38,650 nt of DNA from JBMORL01 sp049322335. Its GTDB lineage: Bacteria; Bacteroidota; Bacteroidia; Flavobacteriales_D; UBA2798. Each line of letters begins with the position of its first letter. Position 1 is the first letter of the stretch. The DNA lies in contig JBMORL010000002.1 in the NCBI GenBank assembly GCA_049322335.1, positions 1-38,650 on the forward strand, read 5' to 3'. The notes under the pieces were generated by a model. It was not told the origin of the DNA. It ran no database searches and saw only the letters and a program-made list of their open reading frames with translations. This document shows positions 15,065 through 22,385 of the stretch, in pieces. The translations under genes and the position numbers were made by a program.

Positions 15065-15775
15065 ATGAAAAAGATTATATGTATTCTGCTGGCTTCAGTG
15101 GTTTTAATCTCCTGTTCGCGGGAAAAGAAACCGGAAGATCGCATAAAAGAATTCCATCAATCGCTGATAAACGGAGATTTTGAAGGTTTGCGCGACCAAT
15201 GTACATCCGAAGGCAAAGATCATCTGGATGATTATATAGCGGCATGGGAATATTTCGGGCCCCATTCAAAAACCAACATCACTTCTGTAAAATGCAGCGA
15301 AGGAAAAGAAGAAATAACCTGCTGGTGCGAGGAGGAAAAAGGGTATGCGGTTCAATACACTCTTGTGAAACATGAAAACGAATGGAAAATAAATTACAGG
15401 AACTATCGTCCCGAAATTGCCGCAGCATTGTTTTTTGTTTTTTTTGAAGAAAAGAACTGGGAAGAGGCTGAAAAGTTTACTACCGAAACCGGAATACAAA
15501 ATTTACAGACGGTGAAAGCCATGGGAAATATGGGTTCGAATGAAAAAAACCGGAAACTGGTAAAAGTTACCTGCGATACTAAAAATGAAGCCACGATCTG
15601 TGAATGTGAAAGCCGTGACGGGCACGTTACCCGTTATGAAATGCAAAAATCAGGCGATCAATGGCTGGTAGATTACAAAAAAGAATTGTTGCAACCGGAC
15701 GAAGCCTTTACCGATTCGGTTCCTGTTGAGCCGGAAGAAGAGATAGTTGAGACAGAAGCAGAGTATGAAGAGTAA
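15065..15775 (+). CDS. Internally duplicated lipoprotein with two CxC motifs, 236 aa
   Basis: Lipobox 'VVLISC' (Cys17). The mature part is two related halves, each about 100 residues: an N-terminal helix pair ('EFHQSLINGDFEGLRDQCT' and 'FFEEKNWEEAEKFTTETG') followed by strands ending in 'CWCEEEKGYAVQYTLVKHENEW' (first) and 'CECESRDGHVTRYEMQKSGDQW' (second), the pattern of NTF2-like/DUF4878-type lipoprotein domains. Each half carries one CxC pair plus an additional Cys before it ('VKCSEG', 'VTCDTK'), suggesting disulfides. The acidic tail has many E residues. The next gene starts inside its 3' end, so the two lipoproteins are coupled. Function unknown. Confidence 0.75.
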   Translation: MKKIICILLASVVLISCSREKKPEDRIKEFHQSLINGDFEGLRDQCTSEGKDHLDDYIAAWEYFGPHSKTNITSVKCSEGKEEITCWCEEEKGYAVQYTLVKHENEWKINYRNYRPEIAAALFFVFFEEKNWEEAEKFTTETGIQNLQTVKAMGNMGSNEKNRKLVKVTCDTKNEATICECESRDGHVTRYEMQKSGDQWLVDYKKELLQPDEAFTDSVPVEPEEEIVETEAEYEE

Positions 15776-16394
15776 TCTGATATACATTTTTCTGGTTTTC
15801 TTACTATGTTCATGCGAAGATTCCATCATCCGCAGCAGGAAAAAGAAAAAGGAACGATTGGTTCCTGAAAAAGTGTTGAATGAAATCCATGAAGGTGATG
15901 TTTTACTTCGTTATGCTGAAGGACCTTTTAGCGAAAAGATCGTGGAATTTATGGCGGAAAAAAATCCTATTTCTCATTGCGGACTGGCCGTGAAGATGAA
16001 TGGAAAAATTATTGTAGTGCATTCGGTGAGTGAAGAAATGTCGGGGCATGACGGGGTTCAAATACAGGAATTGCCGGTTTTTTCAAGTGATATTGCTGAT
16101 AGTATGTTTATTGTTCTTCGCCCGAAAATAAGCGACAGTCTTAAAGCTGAAATTGCAGGACGTGCCCGTTATTATCTTTCTCAAAAAACTCCGTTCGACC
16201 ATGAATACAACACGCTTGATTCTTCCAAACTTTATTGCGGGGAATTATTGTATTATACCGTGGGTTCGGTGATGGGAAAAAACCTGGTGCGTACGCAGGT
16301 ATTTGACGATACGGTGCAGTTGGTGATGTTTAACAGCTTTCTGGAAAGCGATCGTTTTGACCTGATCTGGTCGCTGAAGCCGCTGAAAAAATAA
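15765..16394 (+). CDS. YiiX/YebB-type permuted NlpC/P60 lipoprotein
   Basis: A 209-residue lipoprotein (lipobox 'LLCSC', Cys17). The fold is the permuted papain-like group: His71 in 'PISHCGLAV' and the later Cys158 in 'KLYCGELLYY' give the expected reversed catalytic order. Known relatives act on peptidoglycan or lipid/amide bonds; the substrate here is unknown. An upstream TTG at 15747 would extend the protein by six residues, but the ATG at 15765 gives a proper signal peptide. It overlaps the preceding lipoprotein gene by 11 bp. Ends 2 bp from a convergent gene. Confidence 0.8.
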   Translation: MKSNLIYIFLVFLLCSCEDSIIRSRKKKKERLVPEKVLNEIHEGDVLLRYAEGPFSEKIVEFMAEKNPISHCGLAVKMNGKIIVVHSVSEEMSGHDGVQIQELPVFSSDIADSMFIVLRPKISDSLKAEIAGRARYYLSQKTPFDHEYNTLDSSKLYCGELLYYTVGSVMGKNLVRTQVFDDTVQLVMFNSFLESDRFDLIWSLKPLKK

Positions 16395-16396
16395 TT

Positions 16397-17344
16397 TTAT
16401 TTTACTTTTCCTATATGAAATAAAGCATCTCCCTGGTGAACTACGGGATTGTTGTTATGCCCGATAATGTGGCCATCTGTTTTAGCCAACACTTTTACCT
16501 CATATTGGCCGAAAGGATCGTTAATGACACCTACCGGCTGATTTTTCACTACCGGTTCGCCAGAAACCACAAAAGGTTTAAATAACCCAGCGCGGTTGGC
16601 TCTTGTCCATGTACTGTCGTGCAACAAAACACTTTCGCGTTCTACATAGGATTCATTTACCATTCCGAAATAACGGAGCAGGCGTTTGGTTCCTTCTATG
16701 GCTTCCCCGATAGCGAATTCATCAAAACGTATGGATTCGCCACCTTCATAAACAATAATAGGTTTTCCCATTTTGGAACCCTGGTGGCGTATAGATTTTG
16801 GAATTAATCCCGAATTGAGTGTATAAGGTGCAGCAAAAGCTTTTGCAATCAGCTCGCTGTTTTTATCTTCGAGTGAATACCGGATTTGCGGATAGTTGGT
16901 GCGGCAGGCTCCACCGGTATGAAAATCCACCCCGTAATCAATAACAGGAAGTATGTATTTGGTAAGATGATTGGCCACACGGCTGGCCAGTGAACCATTG
17001 GGATCACCGGGAAAGCTGCGGTTTACATCTTTCCCGTCAGGAACTTCACGGGAGTAATTGAGAAAACCAAACACATTTAAAACGGGCACGGCTAAAACTG
17101 TTCCTGAAATAAGATTTTCAAAAACACCTTCGGAGATCATCCTTCTGATAATTTCAATTCCGTTTACTTCATCGCCATGTAATCCGCCTGAAAGAAGAAT
17201 AACCGGCCCATCCAGTTTGGCGCGAAAAACGAAAATGGGCATATTGATCATCATACCCGATGGAAGCCGGGCGATATCATAGTTAATGACTTTTTTTTCT
17301 CCTTTTTTTACTACTTCGTCTTTTATCTTTATCTCTTCGGGCAT
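16397..17344 (-). CDS. Succinylglutamate desuccinylase/aspartoacylase-family zinc hydrolase
   Basis: A 315-residue cytoplasmic M14-like metallohydrolase. Zinc ligands are visible as H56 and E59 in 'GGLHGDEVNG' and H142 in 'GVDFHTGG'; E200 in 'IVYEGGES' is the probable catalytic base. A biotinyl-like C-terminal domain follows (about 230-315, 'GLFKPFVVSGEPVVKNQPVG'). Family members cleave N-acyl amino acids or C-terminal amino acids, and the exact substrate cannot be read from sequence. No signal peptide. Divergent from the SET-domain gene across 153 bp that shows no clear promoter. Confidence 0.85.
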   Translation of the reverse strand: MPEEIKIKDEVVKKGEKKVINYDIARLPSGMMINMPIFVFRAKLDGPVILLSGGLHGDEVNGIEIIRRMISEGVFENLISGTVLAVPVLNVFGFLNYSREVPDGKDVNRSFPGDPNGSLASRVANHLTKYILPVIDYGVDFHTGGACRTNYPQIRYSLEDKNSELIAKAFAAPYTLNSGLIPKSIRHQGSKMGKPIIVYEGGESIRFDEFAIGEAIEGTKRLLRYFGMVNESYVERESVLLHDSTWTRANRAGLFKPFVVSGEPVVKNQPVGVINDPFGQYEVKVLAKTDGHIIGHNNNPVVHQGDALFHIGKVK

Positions 17345-17497
17345 AGCAATGATTTGATGCTAATGTATAATTCCTTTTCGGTTTTATCGCAGGTTAATTA
17401 ACAATATGTTCATATTTATTTTTCCCTTGTTTCTGCGGTGAACTCAAATTAAGAATACTTTTATTGCCCATCAAAAGATGCATAGAAATTTTATCCG

Positions 17498-18094
17498 ATG
17501 ATCCATCCTGATTCTGAGTTAAGGCGGGTAAATCCCGAAGTAGGTTACGGAGTTTTTGCCACTAAATTTATTCCCAAAGGCACTATTGTTTATATAAAAG
17601 ATCAGCTCGAACTGGTTTTTTCTACCACCGATCCCCGGCTCAGCGACCCGGTGTATAAAGACCTCATTGAGAAATACTCTTACACCGAACCCAACGGCCA
17701 ACTTATTCTCAGCTGGGATATTGCCAAGTATGTAAATCATTGCTGTAATTGTAATATCATCAGTACAGGTTATGGTTTTGAAATCGCCCTCCGCGATATT
17801 CATCCGGGAGAAGAAATTACAGATGAATACGGTTTGTTTAATCCTGATTTTGAAATGGATCTTCATTGCGAAAAAGAAGGATGCCGGAAAAAACTAAGTC
17901 CGCAGGATATCGACCACCATTATAAAGAATGGGACACGAAAATTATTTCTGCCCTGGGTGAGTTTAAAAAAGTGAGTCAACCGCTTTTAAAATATATGGA
18001 TACAGAAACCCGCAAACGGCTGACAGAGTTTCTTGATACAGGGAAAAACTATATTTCGGTTATAACATTAAAGCGCGAGCCGGTTAAACACTGA
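17498..18094 (+). CDS. SET-domain protein (putative protein lysine methyltransferase)
   Basis: A 198-residue soluble protein with a compact SET domain over about 8-125. Visible motifs: 'GYGVFATKFIPKGTIVY' (N-SET, SAM contact), 'KYVNHCCNCN' in the place of the NHxxxPN motif, and 'IHPGEEITDEYGLF' with the catalytic Tyr. A C-x4-C follows ('CEKEGC') like a reduced post-SET zinc site. The rest (about 135-198) is helical. SET enzymes methylate lysines using S-adenosylmethionine; bacterial targets are mostly unknown. It ends exactly against convergent ruvX. No sign of recent transfer in base composition. Confidence 0.85.
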   Translation: MIHPDSELRRVNPEVGYGVFATKFIPKGTIVYIKDQLELVFSTTDPRLSDPVYKDLIEKYSYTEPNGQLILSWDIAKYVNHCCNCNIISTGYGFEIALRDIHPGEEITDEYGLFNPDFEMDLHCEKEGCRKKLSPQDIDHHYKEWDTKIISALGEFKKVSQPLLKYMDTETRKRLTEFLDTGKNYISVITLKREPVKH

Positions 18095-18508
18095 TTATTT
18101 TCTTCTGCCAAGATAAGATTGCAGGATAATAGCCGCACTCACTTTATCAATATTACTTTTATCAGCTCTTGTTTTCTTTTTGGCACCGGCTGCCAGAAGA
18201 GCATCTGTTGCCATTACAGAACTGAACCGTTCGTCTGTTTTCTCGATGGCGATACCTGGAAATTTTTCTTTCAGGCGCCTGCAAAATGATTCTATTTCGG
18301 ATGAAACAGATGAAGCCGTTCCGTCCCATCGTTTGGGATCACCGAGAACAAAGAGTTCAACCGTATATTTTTTATGATAGTTTTCGAGAAAGGGAAATAA
18401 TTCACCGGGTGAAAGGGTTTGCAAGGGAGAAGCGATCATTTTAAGGTCATCGCTTTCTGCCAGGCCACAACGTTTTGTTCCGTAATCGATAGCAATTATC
18501 CGGCTCAT
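18095..18508 (-). CDS. ruvX: YqgF/RuvX-family Holliday-junction resolvase-like nuclease
   Basis: A 137-residue RNase H-like nuclease, standard length. 'IAIDYGTKRCGLA' carries the first catalytic Asp, 'FVLGDPKRWDGT' and 'KTDERFSS' follow, and the C-terminal 'DKVSAAIILQSYL' contains the last acidic residue. RuvX proteins process recombination intermediates and/or pre-16S rRNA ends. Its ATG overlaps the aroK stop (ATGA), so the two are cotranslated. Confidence 0.93.
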   Translation of the reverse strand: MSRIIAIDYGTKRCGLAESDDLKMIASPLQTLSPGELFPFLENYHKKYTVELFVLGDPKRWDGTASSVSSEIESFCRRLKEKFPGIAIEKTDERFSSVMATDALLAAGAKKKTRADKSNIDKVSAAIILQSYLGRRK

Positions 18509-19017
18509 TGTGCTTTTAATACATTGATAATTTTTTCAGCAGTAATTTGTGGTGTATTGCCGGATGAAACGATATGATCAGCCTGTTCATAGAATTTTTT
18601 TCTTTTTTCAAGCAACGTATATATAAACAGCTTTAATTCATCCTGTGTTTTGCCTTTCAGCAGCGGCCTGTTTTCCTTTTCGTTTTGCAAACGCGTAAAC
18701 AGCTCTTCGGAGGAAGCATGAAGATAAATGATTTTACCGGCATTTTTCATTTTCACAAGGTTATCATAAAAACAAGGAGTCCCGCCACCGCACGACATTA
18801 CAAAATCATTTTCGCCCAGCCATTTTTCCAGTTCAGTTTTTTCGGCCAGGCGAAAGGGTTCTTCTCCTTTTTCCTCAAAAAGGGAAAAAACAGGAAGTCC
18901 CGATGACTTTTCAATTTCGCTGTCAAGGTCTATCCACCGGCAATCCATCGCCCCTGCCACCAGTTGTGCTACGGTAGATTTACCAGAACCCATAAAACCA
19001 ATAATGAAAATGCGCAT
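18505..19017 (-). CDS. aroK: Shikimate kinase
   Basis: Phosphorylates shikimate at O3 in aromatic amino acid synthesis. A 170-residue P-loop kinase: Walker A 'GFMGSGKST', 'IDLDSEIEKSSG' for shikimate and Mg2+ binding, 'SCGGGTPC', and the lid 'NEKENRPLL'. The frame extends to 19038, but the -7 box at 19036-19043 would lie on that start; the ATG at 19017 begins the usual 'MRIFIIGFMG' and is chosen. Followed by ruvX with ATGA overlap. Confidence 0.95.
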   Translation of the reverse strand: MRIFIIGFMGSGKSTVAQLVAGAMDCRWIDLDSEIEKSSGLPVFSLFEEKGEEPFRLAEKTELEKWLGENDFVMSCGGGTPCFYDNLVKMKNAGKIIYLHASSEELFTRLQNEKENRPLLKGKTQDELKLFIYTLLEKRKKFYEQADHIVSSGNTPQITAEKIINVLKAQ

Positions 19018-19035
19018 TGTATAGCTAATTCCTTT

Positions 19036-19043
19036 CAAAGATA
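19036..19043 (-). promoter_or_regulatory. TATCTTTG -7 box for aroK-ruvX
   Basis: CAAAGATA on the plus strand is a perfect TAnnTTTG on the minus strand. Predicted transcription start is about 19029, 12 nt before the aroK ATG at 19017. Confidence 0.5.
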
Positions 19044-19055
19044 AGGTAATAATAC

Positions 19056-19099
19056 GGTTGAAAACTCAACCTTCTCCGGTCACTAATGTCTTCATTAGT
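19056..19099. repeat. Two adjacent small inverted repeats between aroK and tRNA-Lys
   Basis: GGTTGA (19056-19061) / TCAACC (19066-19071) and ACTAATG (19082-19088) / CATTAGT (19093-19099) are perfect, each with a 4-nt spacer. Neither has a T run. They lie between divergent promoters and could be operators or fold in a transcript. Confidence 0.4.
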
Positions 19100-19139
19100 A
19101 GACTTGTCTGATACGTTTATTGAATTTATAAACATGGTT

Positions 19140-19168
19140 TTGGAAAACAAAAATTACTTTTATATTTG
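19140..19168 (+). promoter_or_regulatory. Full-consensus promoter for tRNA-Lys
   Basis: TTG at 19140-19142 (within TTTTGG), an 18-bp spacer and TATATTTG at 19161-19168 match the Bacteroidota housekeeping promoter at both boxes. Predicted start about 19175, 48 nt before the mature tRNA. Confidence 0.75.
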
Positions 19169-19222
19169 CAGCCGCTTTGAAAAAGCGAATGTCCTCCTGT
19201 GCTAAAAGCTTCAGAGGGCGAG

Positions 19223-19295
19223 GATTCCGTAGCTCAGCCGGTAGAGCAATACACTTTTAATGTATGGGTCCTGGGTTCGAGTCCCAGCGGGATCA
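19223..19295 (+). tRNA. tRNA-Lys, anticodon TTT
   Basis: A complete 73-nt cloverleaf: acceptor GATTCCG/CGGGATC (one T-G pair), D stem GCTC/GAGC, anticodon stem ATACA/TGTAT with loop CTTTTAA (anticodon TTT at 19256-19258), variable GGGTC, T stem CTGGG/CCCAG with loop TTCGAGT, discriminator A. CCA is not encoded, so it must be added by a CCA-adding enzyme, of which the 36397 gene is a candidate. Confidence 0.95.
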
Positions 19296-19307
19296 CTCCT
19301 GAAACAG

Positions 19308-19338
19308 AAAAAGCCTCACCTGACCGGTGGGGCTTTTT
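19308..19338 (+). terminator. Rho-independent terminator of tRNA-Lys
   Basis: AAAAAGCCTCACC (19308-19320) pairs with GGTGGGGCTTTTT (19326-19338) with one A-G mismatch, loop TGACC. The T run completes an intrinsic terminator 13 bp after the tRNA. The A-rich left arm allows some function in the other direction. Confidence 0.85.
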
Positions 19339-19446
19339 CTATTTAGGGGCATGAACGTTTTATATTGCTTTTGGTTTTTTTTTACCAAAAAACTCAGTCC
19401 GGCCAATGGGTGTTTTTTTATTTATTAAAAAAAAACAGAAATCATC

Positions 19447-19476
19447 CCGTAATTTTTTTTGCCAAAAAAATTACGG
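19447..19476. repeat. Perfect 13-bp inverted repeat over the stop of the membrane protein gene
   Basis: CCGTAATTTTTTT (19447-19459) and AAAAAAATTACGG (19464-19476) are exact complements around a TGCC loop. The right arm contains the stop codon of the 19471 gene. It may act as a transcript-end hairpin. Another short one (TTTTGGT 19369-19375 / ACCAAAA 19384-19390) lies nearby in the same AT-rich spacer. Confidence 0.6.
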
Positions 19477-19956
19477 AAACAAAAAATGGATCAGTCTCTC
19501 CACCTGTTCATTAAGAAGTGTGAGTAAAACGGCCCACACAAATACAGAAAGATAAAGTGCGGTTAACGTTTTTTGTTTGTTTTTATAGAATCGTGCAGCG
19601 ATTACCGACCCTATTGGAATAGAAATTATGCAAGGTGTAACAGCTGCTATTCCGAATAAACCGAACCGTTGTTTGATGCGGATGATCCTTCTTTTTCGTG
19701 CGGAGTGAAATTTTGCAGGGACAAAAGTTCCGGCTTCCTTCATTCTTTTTTCTTGTTCCTGTTTCTTTTTTCTCGAACGATCCATCAGGAAATCGGCAAA
19801 GAGATAGAAAACCGTAACACCCGTTACCCCACCGGCTGAACAAATGAGAATAGTTTCCCATAAAGGAAATTCAAAACCATGCAATCCAATAGAAGGAGCG
19901 AATAAAAACTTGATGGAAGCCGCAAAGAAAACAGTTATGATGCCACCCCAGTTCAT
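19471..19956 (-). CDS. Inner-membrane protein of unknown function, 161 aa
   Basis: Four hydrophobic segments are visible (about 5-25, 30-52, 95-120, 130-155), with a basic and glutamate-rich cytoplasmic loop between the second and third ('RSRKKKQEQEKRMKEAG'). The third begins 'RFGLFGIAAVTPCIISIPIG', a proline/glycine pattern reminiscent of small export or DedA-like membrane proteins, but I cannot place it firmly. A GTG one codon upstream is possible, but the ATG at 19956 shares a base with the upp stop (TGATG), which indicates coupled translation. Function unknown; downstream of upp. Confidence 0.65.
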   Translation of the reverse strand: MNWGGIITVFFAASIKFLFAPSIGLHGFEFPLWETILICSAGGVTGVTVFYLFADFLMDRSRKKKQEQEKRMKEAGTFVPAKFHSARKRRIIRIKQRFGLFGIAAVTPCIISIPIGSVIAARFYKNKQKTLTALYLSVFVWAVLLTLLNEQVERLIHFLFP

Positions 19957-20609
19957 CACACTTTTTCCCCGAATGAAAGATCGCCTGCATCACCCAACCC
20001 GGGGACAATATATGCCTGGGCCGTTAGTTCTTCATCAACAGCACCCAGCCAGATGGTGGTAGTAAGAGGCATGTGTTTTTTTACAAAATTTACTCCTTCA
20101 GAGCTTGCAATAACGGAAACAATATGAACATGTGAGGGGATGCCTCTTTGCAACATGGCTTTATACGCCAGTACCATCGAACTGCCGGTAGCCAGCATAG
20201 GATCGCAGAGGATCAAGGTTTTTCCATCAATAGAAGGAGAGGAAAGATATTCAATCTCAATATCGAATGTTTCGTCTTTGTGGTGTTTTCGGTAAGCCGA
20301 AATAAAAGCGCTGTCAGCACCATCGAAATAATTCATCATTCCCTGGTGAAGGGGAAGCCCGGCCCGAAGGATAGTGGCTAAAACCGGCTGTTGTTCCAAT
20401 TCCACACACTGGGCCATACCCAGGGGAGTTTCCGTTTCAAGCGGACGATAAGAAAGTGTTTTACTTATTTCATAAGCAATTATTTCTCCTGTTCTTTCCA
20501 TATTTCTTCTGAACCGCATCCTGTCTTTTTGTATAGTTTGGTCGCGCAGTTCATTGATAAAAACACTCAGTACTGAATTTTGTTTGGAAAGATGGTGAAC
20601 AGGAATCAT
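19956..20609 (-). CDS. upp: Uracil phosphoribosyltransferase
   Basis: Pyrimidine salvage enzyme making UMP from uracil and PRPP. 217 residues from the ATG at 20609, which begins 'MIPVHHLSKQNS'; the open frame continues 16 codons upstream, but that extension is unlike the family. The PRPP loop 'LILCDPMLATGSS' and the C-terminal uracil-binding region 'YIVPGLGDAGDLSFG' are intact. Coupled with the membrane protein gene. Divergent from the sigma-factor gene. Confidence 0.95.
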   Translation of the reverse strand: MIPVHHLSKQNSVLSVFINELRDQTIQKDRMRFRRNMERTGEIIAYEISKTLSYRPLETETPLGMAQCVELEQQPVLATILRAGLPLHQGMMNYFDGADSAFISAYRKHHKDETFDIEIEYLSSPSIDGKTLILCDPMLATGSSMVLAYKAMLQRGIPSHVHIVSVIASSEGVNFVKKHMPLTTTIWLGAVDEELTAQAYIVPGLGDAGDLSFGEKV

Positions 20610-20695
20610 GCAATTGGTAATTTTCCGGAAAGATAGAAAAAAGAAAGCATCCGGCATTCTGTGGTAAAAGTGTATTTTAGCTGCTATAAATCATT

Positions 20696-21262
20696 TTGTC
20701 TGCCGCAATAAATATAAATCCGGGCCAGTGGGTTGACCGTTACAGTGATGAACTGTATGGTTATGCCTTGTCAAGAGTGAACGATGCTGATACCGCCAAA
20801 GACCTGGTGCAGGAAACTTTTTTGTCGGCTCTTAATAATTTGCAGGGATTCAGGGGAGAAAGTGCTGAAAAAACATGGTTATATTCCATTTTGAAAAACA
20901 AAATAGTAGATCATTTCCGGAAAAAAAGAAACACACAATCCATTGAGAATACGATGGTAGCCGAATCATGGTTTTTTGAAGAAAGCGGCCACTGGAGTGA
21001 ACACCGTCCGGCCTTCGATTGGGAATATACTTCCACTGACAGGATGGGAGAGCAGGAATTTTTAAAAATACTGGAACAGTGCAAGCAAAAAATGTCATCG
21101 CTCCAGCAGGCTGTTTTTACCCTTAAAGTGCAGGAGGAACTGGAAAGTGAAATGATTTGTAAGGAGCTGAACATTACTTCGTCCAACTACTGGGTCATCC
21201 TTCACCGTGCGAAATTGCAGCTGAGGGAATGCCTGGAAAAAAACTGGTTAAAAGGAAAATGA
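20696..21262 (+). CDS. ECF-type RNA polymerase sigma factor
   Basis: A 188-residue sigma-70 family member with region 2 at about 12-80 ('YGYALSRVNDADTAKDLVQETFLSALNN', 'FRGESAEKTWLYSILKNKIVDHFRKK') and region 4 at about 125-182 ('SLQQAVFTLKVQEELESEMICKELNIT'). The linker (about 84-120) is longer than usual and rich in aromatic and acidic residues. No ATG fits; a TTG start at 20696 is used. The next gene overlaps its stop by ATGA and encodes a small zinc-finger protein likely to be its antagonist. Target promoters are not evident in the window. Confidence 0.88.
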   Translation: MSAAININPGQWVDRYSDELYGYALSRVNDADTAKDLVQETFLSALNNLQGFRGESAEKTWLYSILKNKIVDHFRKKRNTQSIENTMVAESWFFEESGHWSEHRPAFDWEYTSTDRMGEQEFLKILEQCKQKMSSLQQAVFTLKVQEELESEMICKELNITSSNYWVILHRAKLQLRECLEKNWLKGK

Positions 21263-21498
21263 TTCATTGCAGGGAAAATACCGCAAGAATTGAAAAAGCC
21301 CGTCACGGAAAACTCAGCGCATGGGAACGGCTGGGCATGTTTATTCATTTATTGTATTGCAAAGCCTGCCGGTTATTTAAAAAACAATCTGCCTTTATTG
21401 ACGGGCGCGCCAGGAAACATGCTGAACATACGCTCACAGAAGAAGAAAAGAATAAGATGAAAGATTGGATTGTGGGATCAGGGAATGGCGGACAATAG
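21259..21498 (+). CDS. Small zinc-finger protein, probable anti-sigma partner, 79 aa
   Basis: Begins at the ATG overlapping the sigma-factor stop (ATGA), which implies cotranslation. The sequence carries C4 and then 'HLLYCKACRLF' (H30, C34, C37), the H-x3-C-x2-C pattern of zf-HC2 anti-sigma domains. Unlike many anti-sigma factors it has no transmembrane helix, so it would be a cytoplasmic zinc or redox-responsive regulator. The C-terminal half is charged and helical. Role inferred from motif and gene order. Confidence 0.75.
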   Translation: MIHCRENTARIEKARHGKLSAWERLGMFIHLLYCKACRLFKKQSAFIDGRARKHAEHTLTEEEKNKMKDWIVGSGNGGQ

Positions 21499-21731
21499 AA
21501 GGACGAATGCTGACGCTTCGGTCAGCATCCCGATCGAAGTATAGGGATAACGCATTTTGAGGTTATTGCAGACGAATTTTCCTCATTTCACTTCACGCAT
21601 CACTATCCATTTGTTTTATTTTTCGTAATCCGGTATTTCTTTCTTACTTCGTTACCCGTCATTCGTAATTCTTCATTCGCATTTCACTCTTCGTTTCTCT
21701 CCCGGAAGTTTAACTCCATGATTTTTGATAT
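21499..21731. other. Intergenic region with nested inverted repeats and TTCGTAATTCT-like low complexity
   Basis: ATGCTGAC (21507-21514) / GTCAGCAT (21521-21528) form an 8-bp stem with a GCTTCG loop; ATCCC (21527-21531) / GGGAT (21544-21548) form a second partly overlapping pair. From about 21570 to 21700 the sequence is a drifted string of ATTCGTAAT, CTTCATTCGCATTTCAC and similar units. No T run follows the stems, so this is not a clear terminator; it may be a dispersed intergenic element. Confidence 0.45.
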
Positions 21732-22379
21732 TTATTCAAACATCAGGTTATCCAGGTAAAAAACAGCGGGTGATCCTGTATCGGCAAATCCGACAGCTGT
21801 TACTTTTTCTTTTGTAATTTTTTCTGAAGCTTTGCCTCCATCCTGAGAAAAATGAGAAAATATAATTTCAGTCAATTCACTAATGCCAACTTCATACTTT
21901 TTCCAGGTAGTTCCTATGGTAATAGTTTTACCGAATATTTCCATTTCGTTGTGGTAAGCACCCTGGTAAGATGTAATTTTTATAGTGCATTCTTTTTCTG
22001 CTCTTGCCCAGAAAGTAATTTTATTTTTACCGGCAGGAAAAGTTGTTTTGCATTGCAGGTTTGTCCAGCTACCCGGGCTTTTTGTTCCGGTGAAACTTAT
22101 TTTCGCACTTTTTTTCCCGGATTGTGCCGAGTCAGACAGATCAATTGACGATTTCATTGTTCCGCTTTCCATGGGATTACTCCATTTTTTATAGGTTACT
22201 TCAGCAGATTCGAAATCATCAATTACAACGGGAACACTTGCAGCAGTTTTATCAGCAGCAGGATGGAGATAGGGACACTCGCTTTGATTGCCCGTGTATG
22301 TATTGTTTGTTTGTGCAGAAGCATCCTCAAACAAAATAATTACGGAAAATATACTCATAAGCAGATTTTTTTTGGTCAT
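21732..22379 (-). CDS. Secreted carbohydrate-binding-like beta-sandwich protein, 215 aa
   Basis: Signal peptide about 1-22 ('IILFEDASAQ'). The mature region (about 45-215) reads as one galactose-binding-like jelly roll: 'VVIDDFESAEVTYKKW', 'KKSAKISFTG', 'NKITFWARAE', 'GTTWKKYEVGISEL' and a final 'AVFYLDNLMFE', a pattern shared by CBM11 and CIA30-type domains. These bind glycans or act as ligand modules. No T9SS tail. It is 6 bp downstream of an SBBP-repeat T9SS protein gene, so probably cotranscribed and secreted alongside it. Ligand unknown. Confidence 0.72.
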   Translation of the reverse strand: MTKKNLLMSIFSVIILFEDASAQTNNTYTGNQSECPYLHPAADKTAASVPVVIDDFESAEVTYKKWSNPMESGTMKSSIDLSDSAQSGKKSAKISFTGTKSPGSWTNLQCKTTFPAGKNKITFWARAEKECTIKITSYQGAYHNEMEIFGKTITIGTTWKKYEVGISELTEIIFSHFSQDGGKASEKITKEKVTAVGFADTGSPAVFYLDNLMFE

Positions 22380-22385
22380 GGTTAG

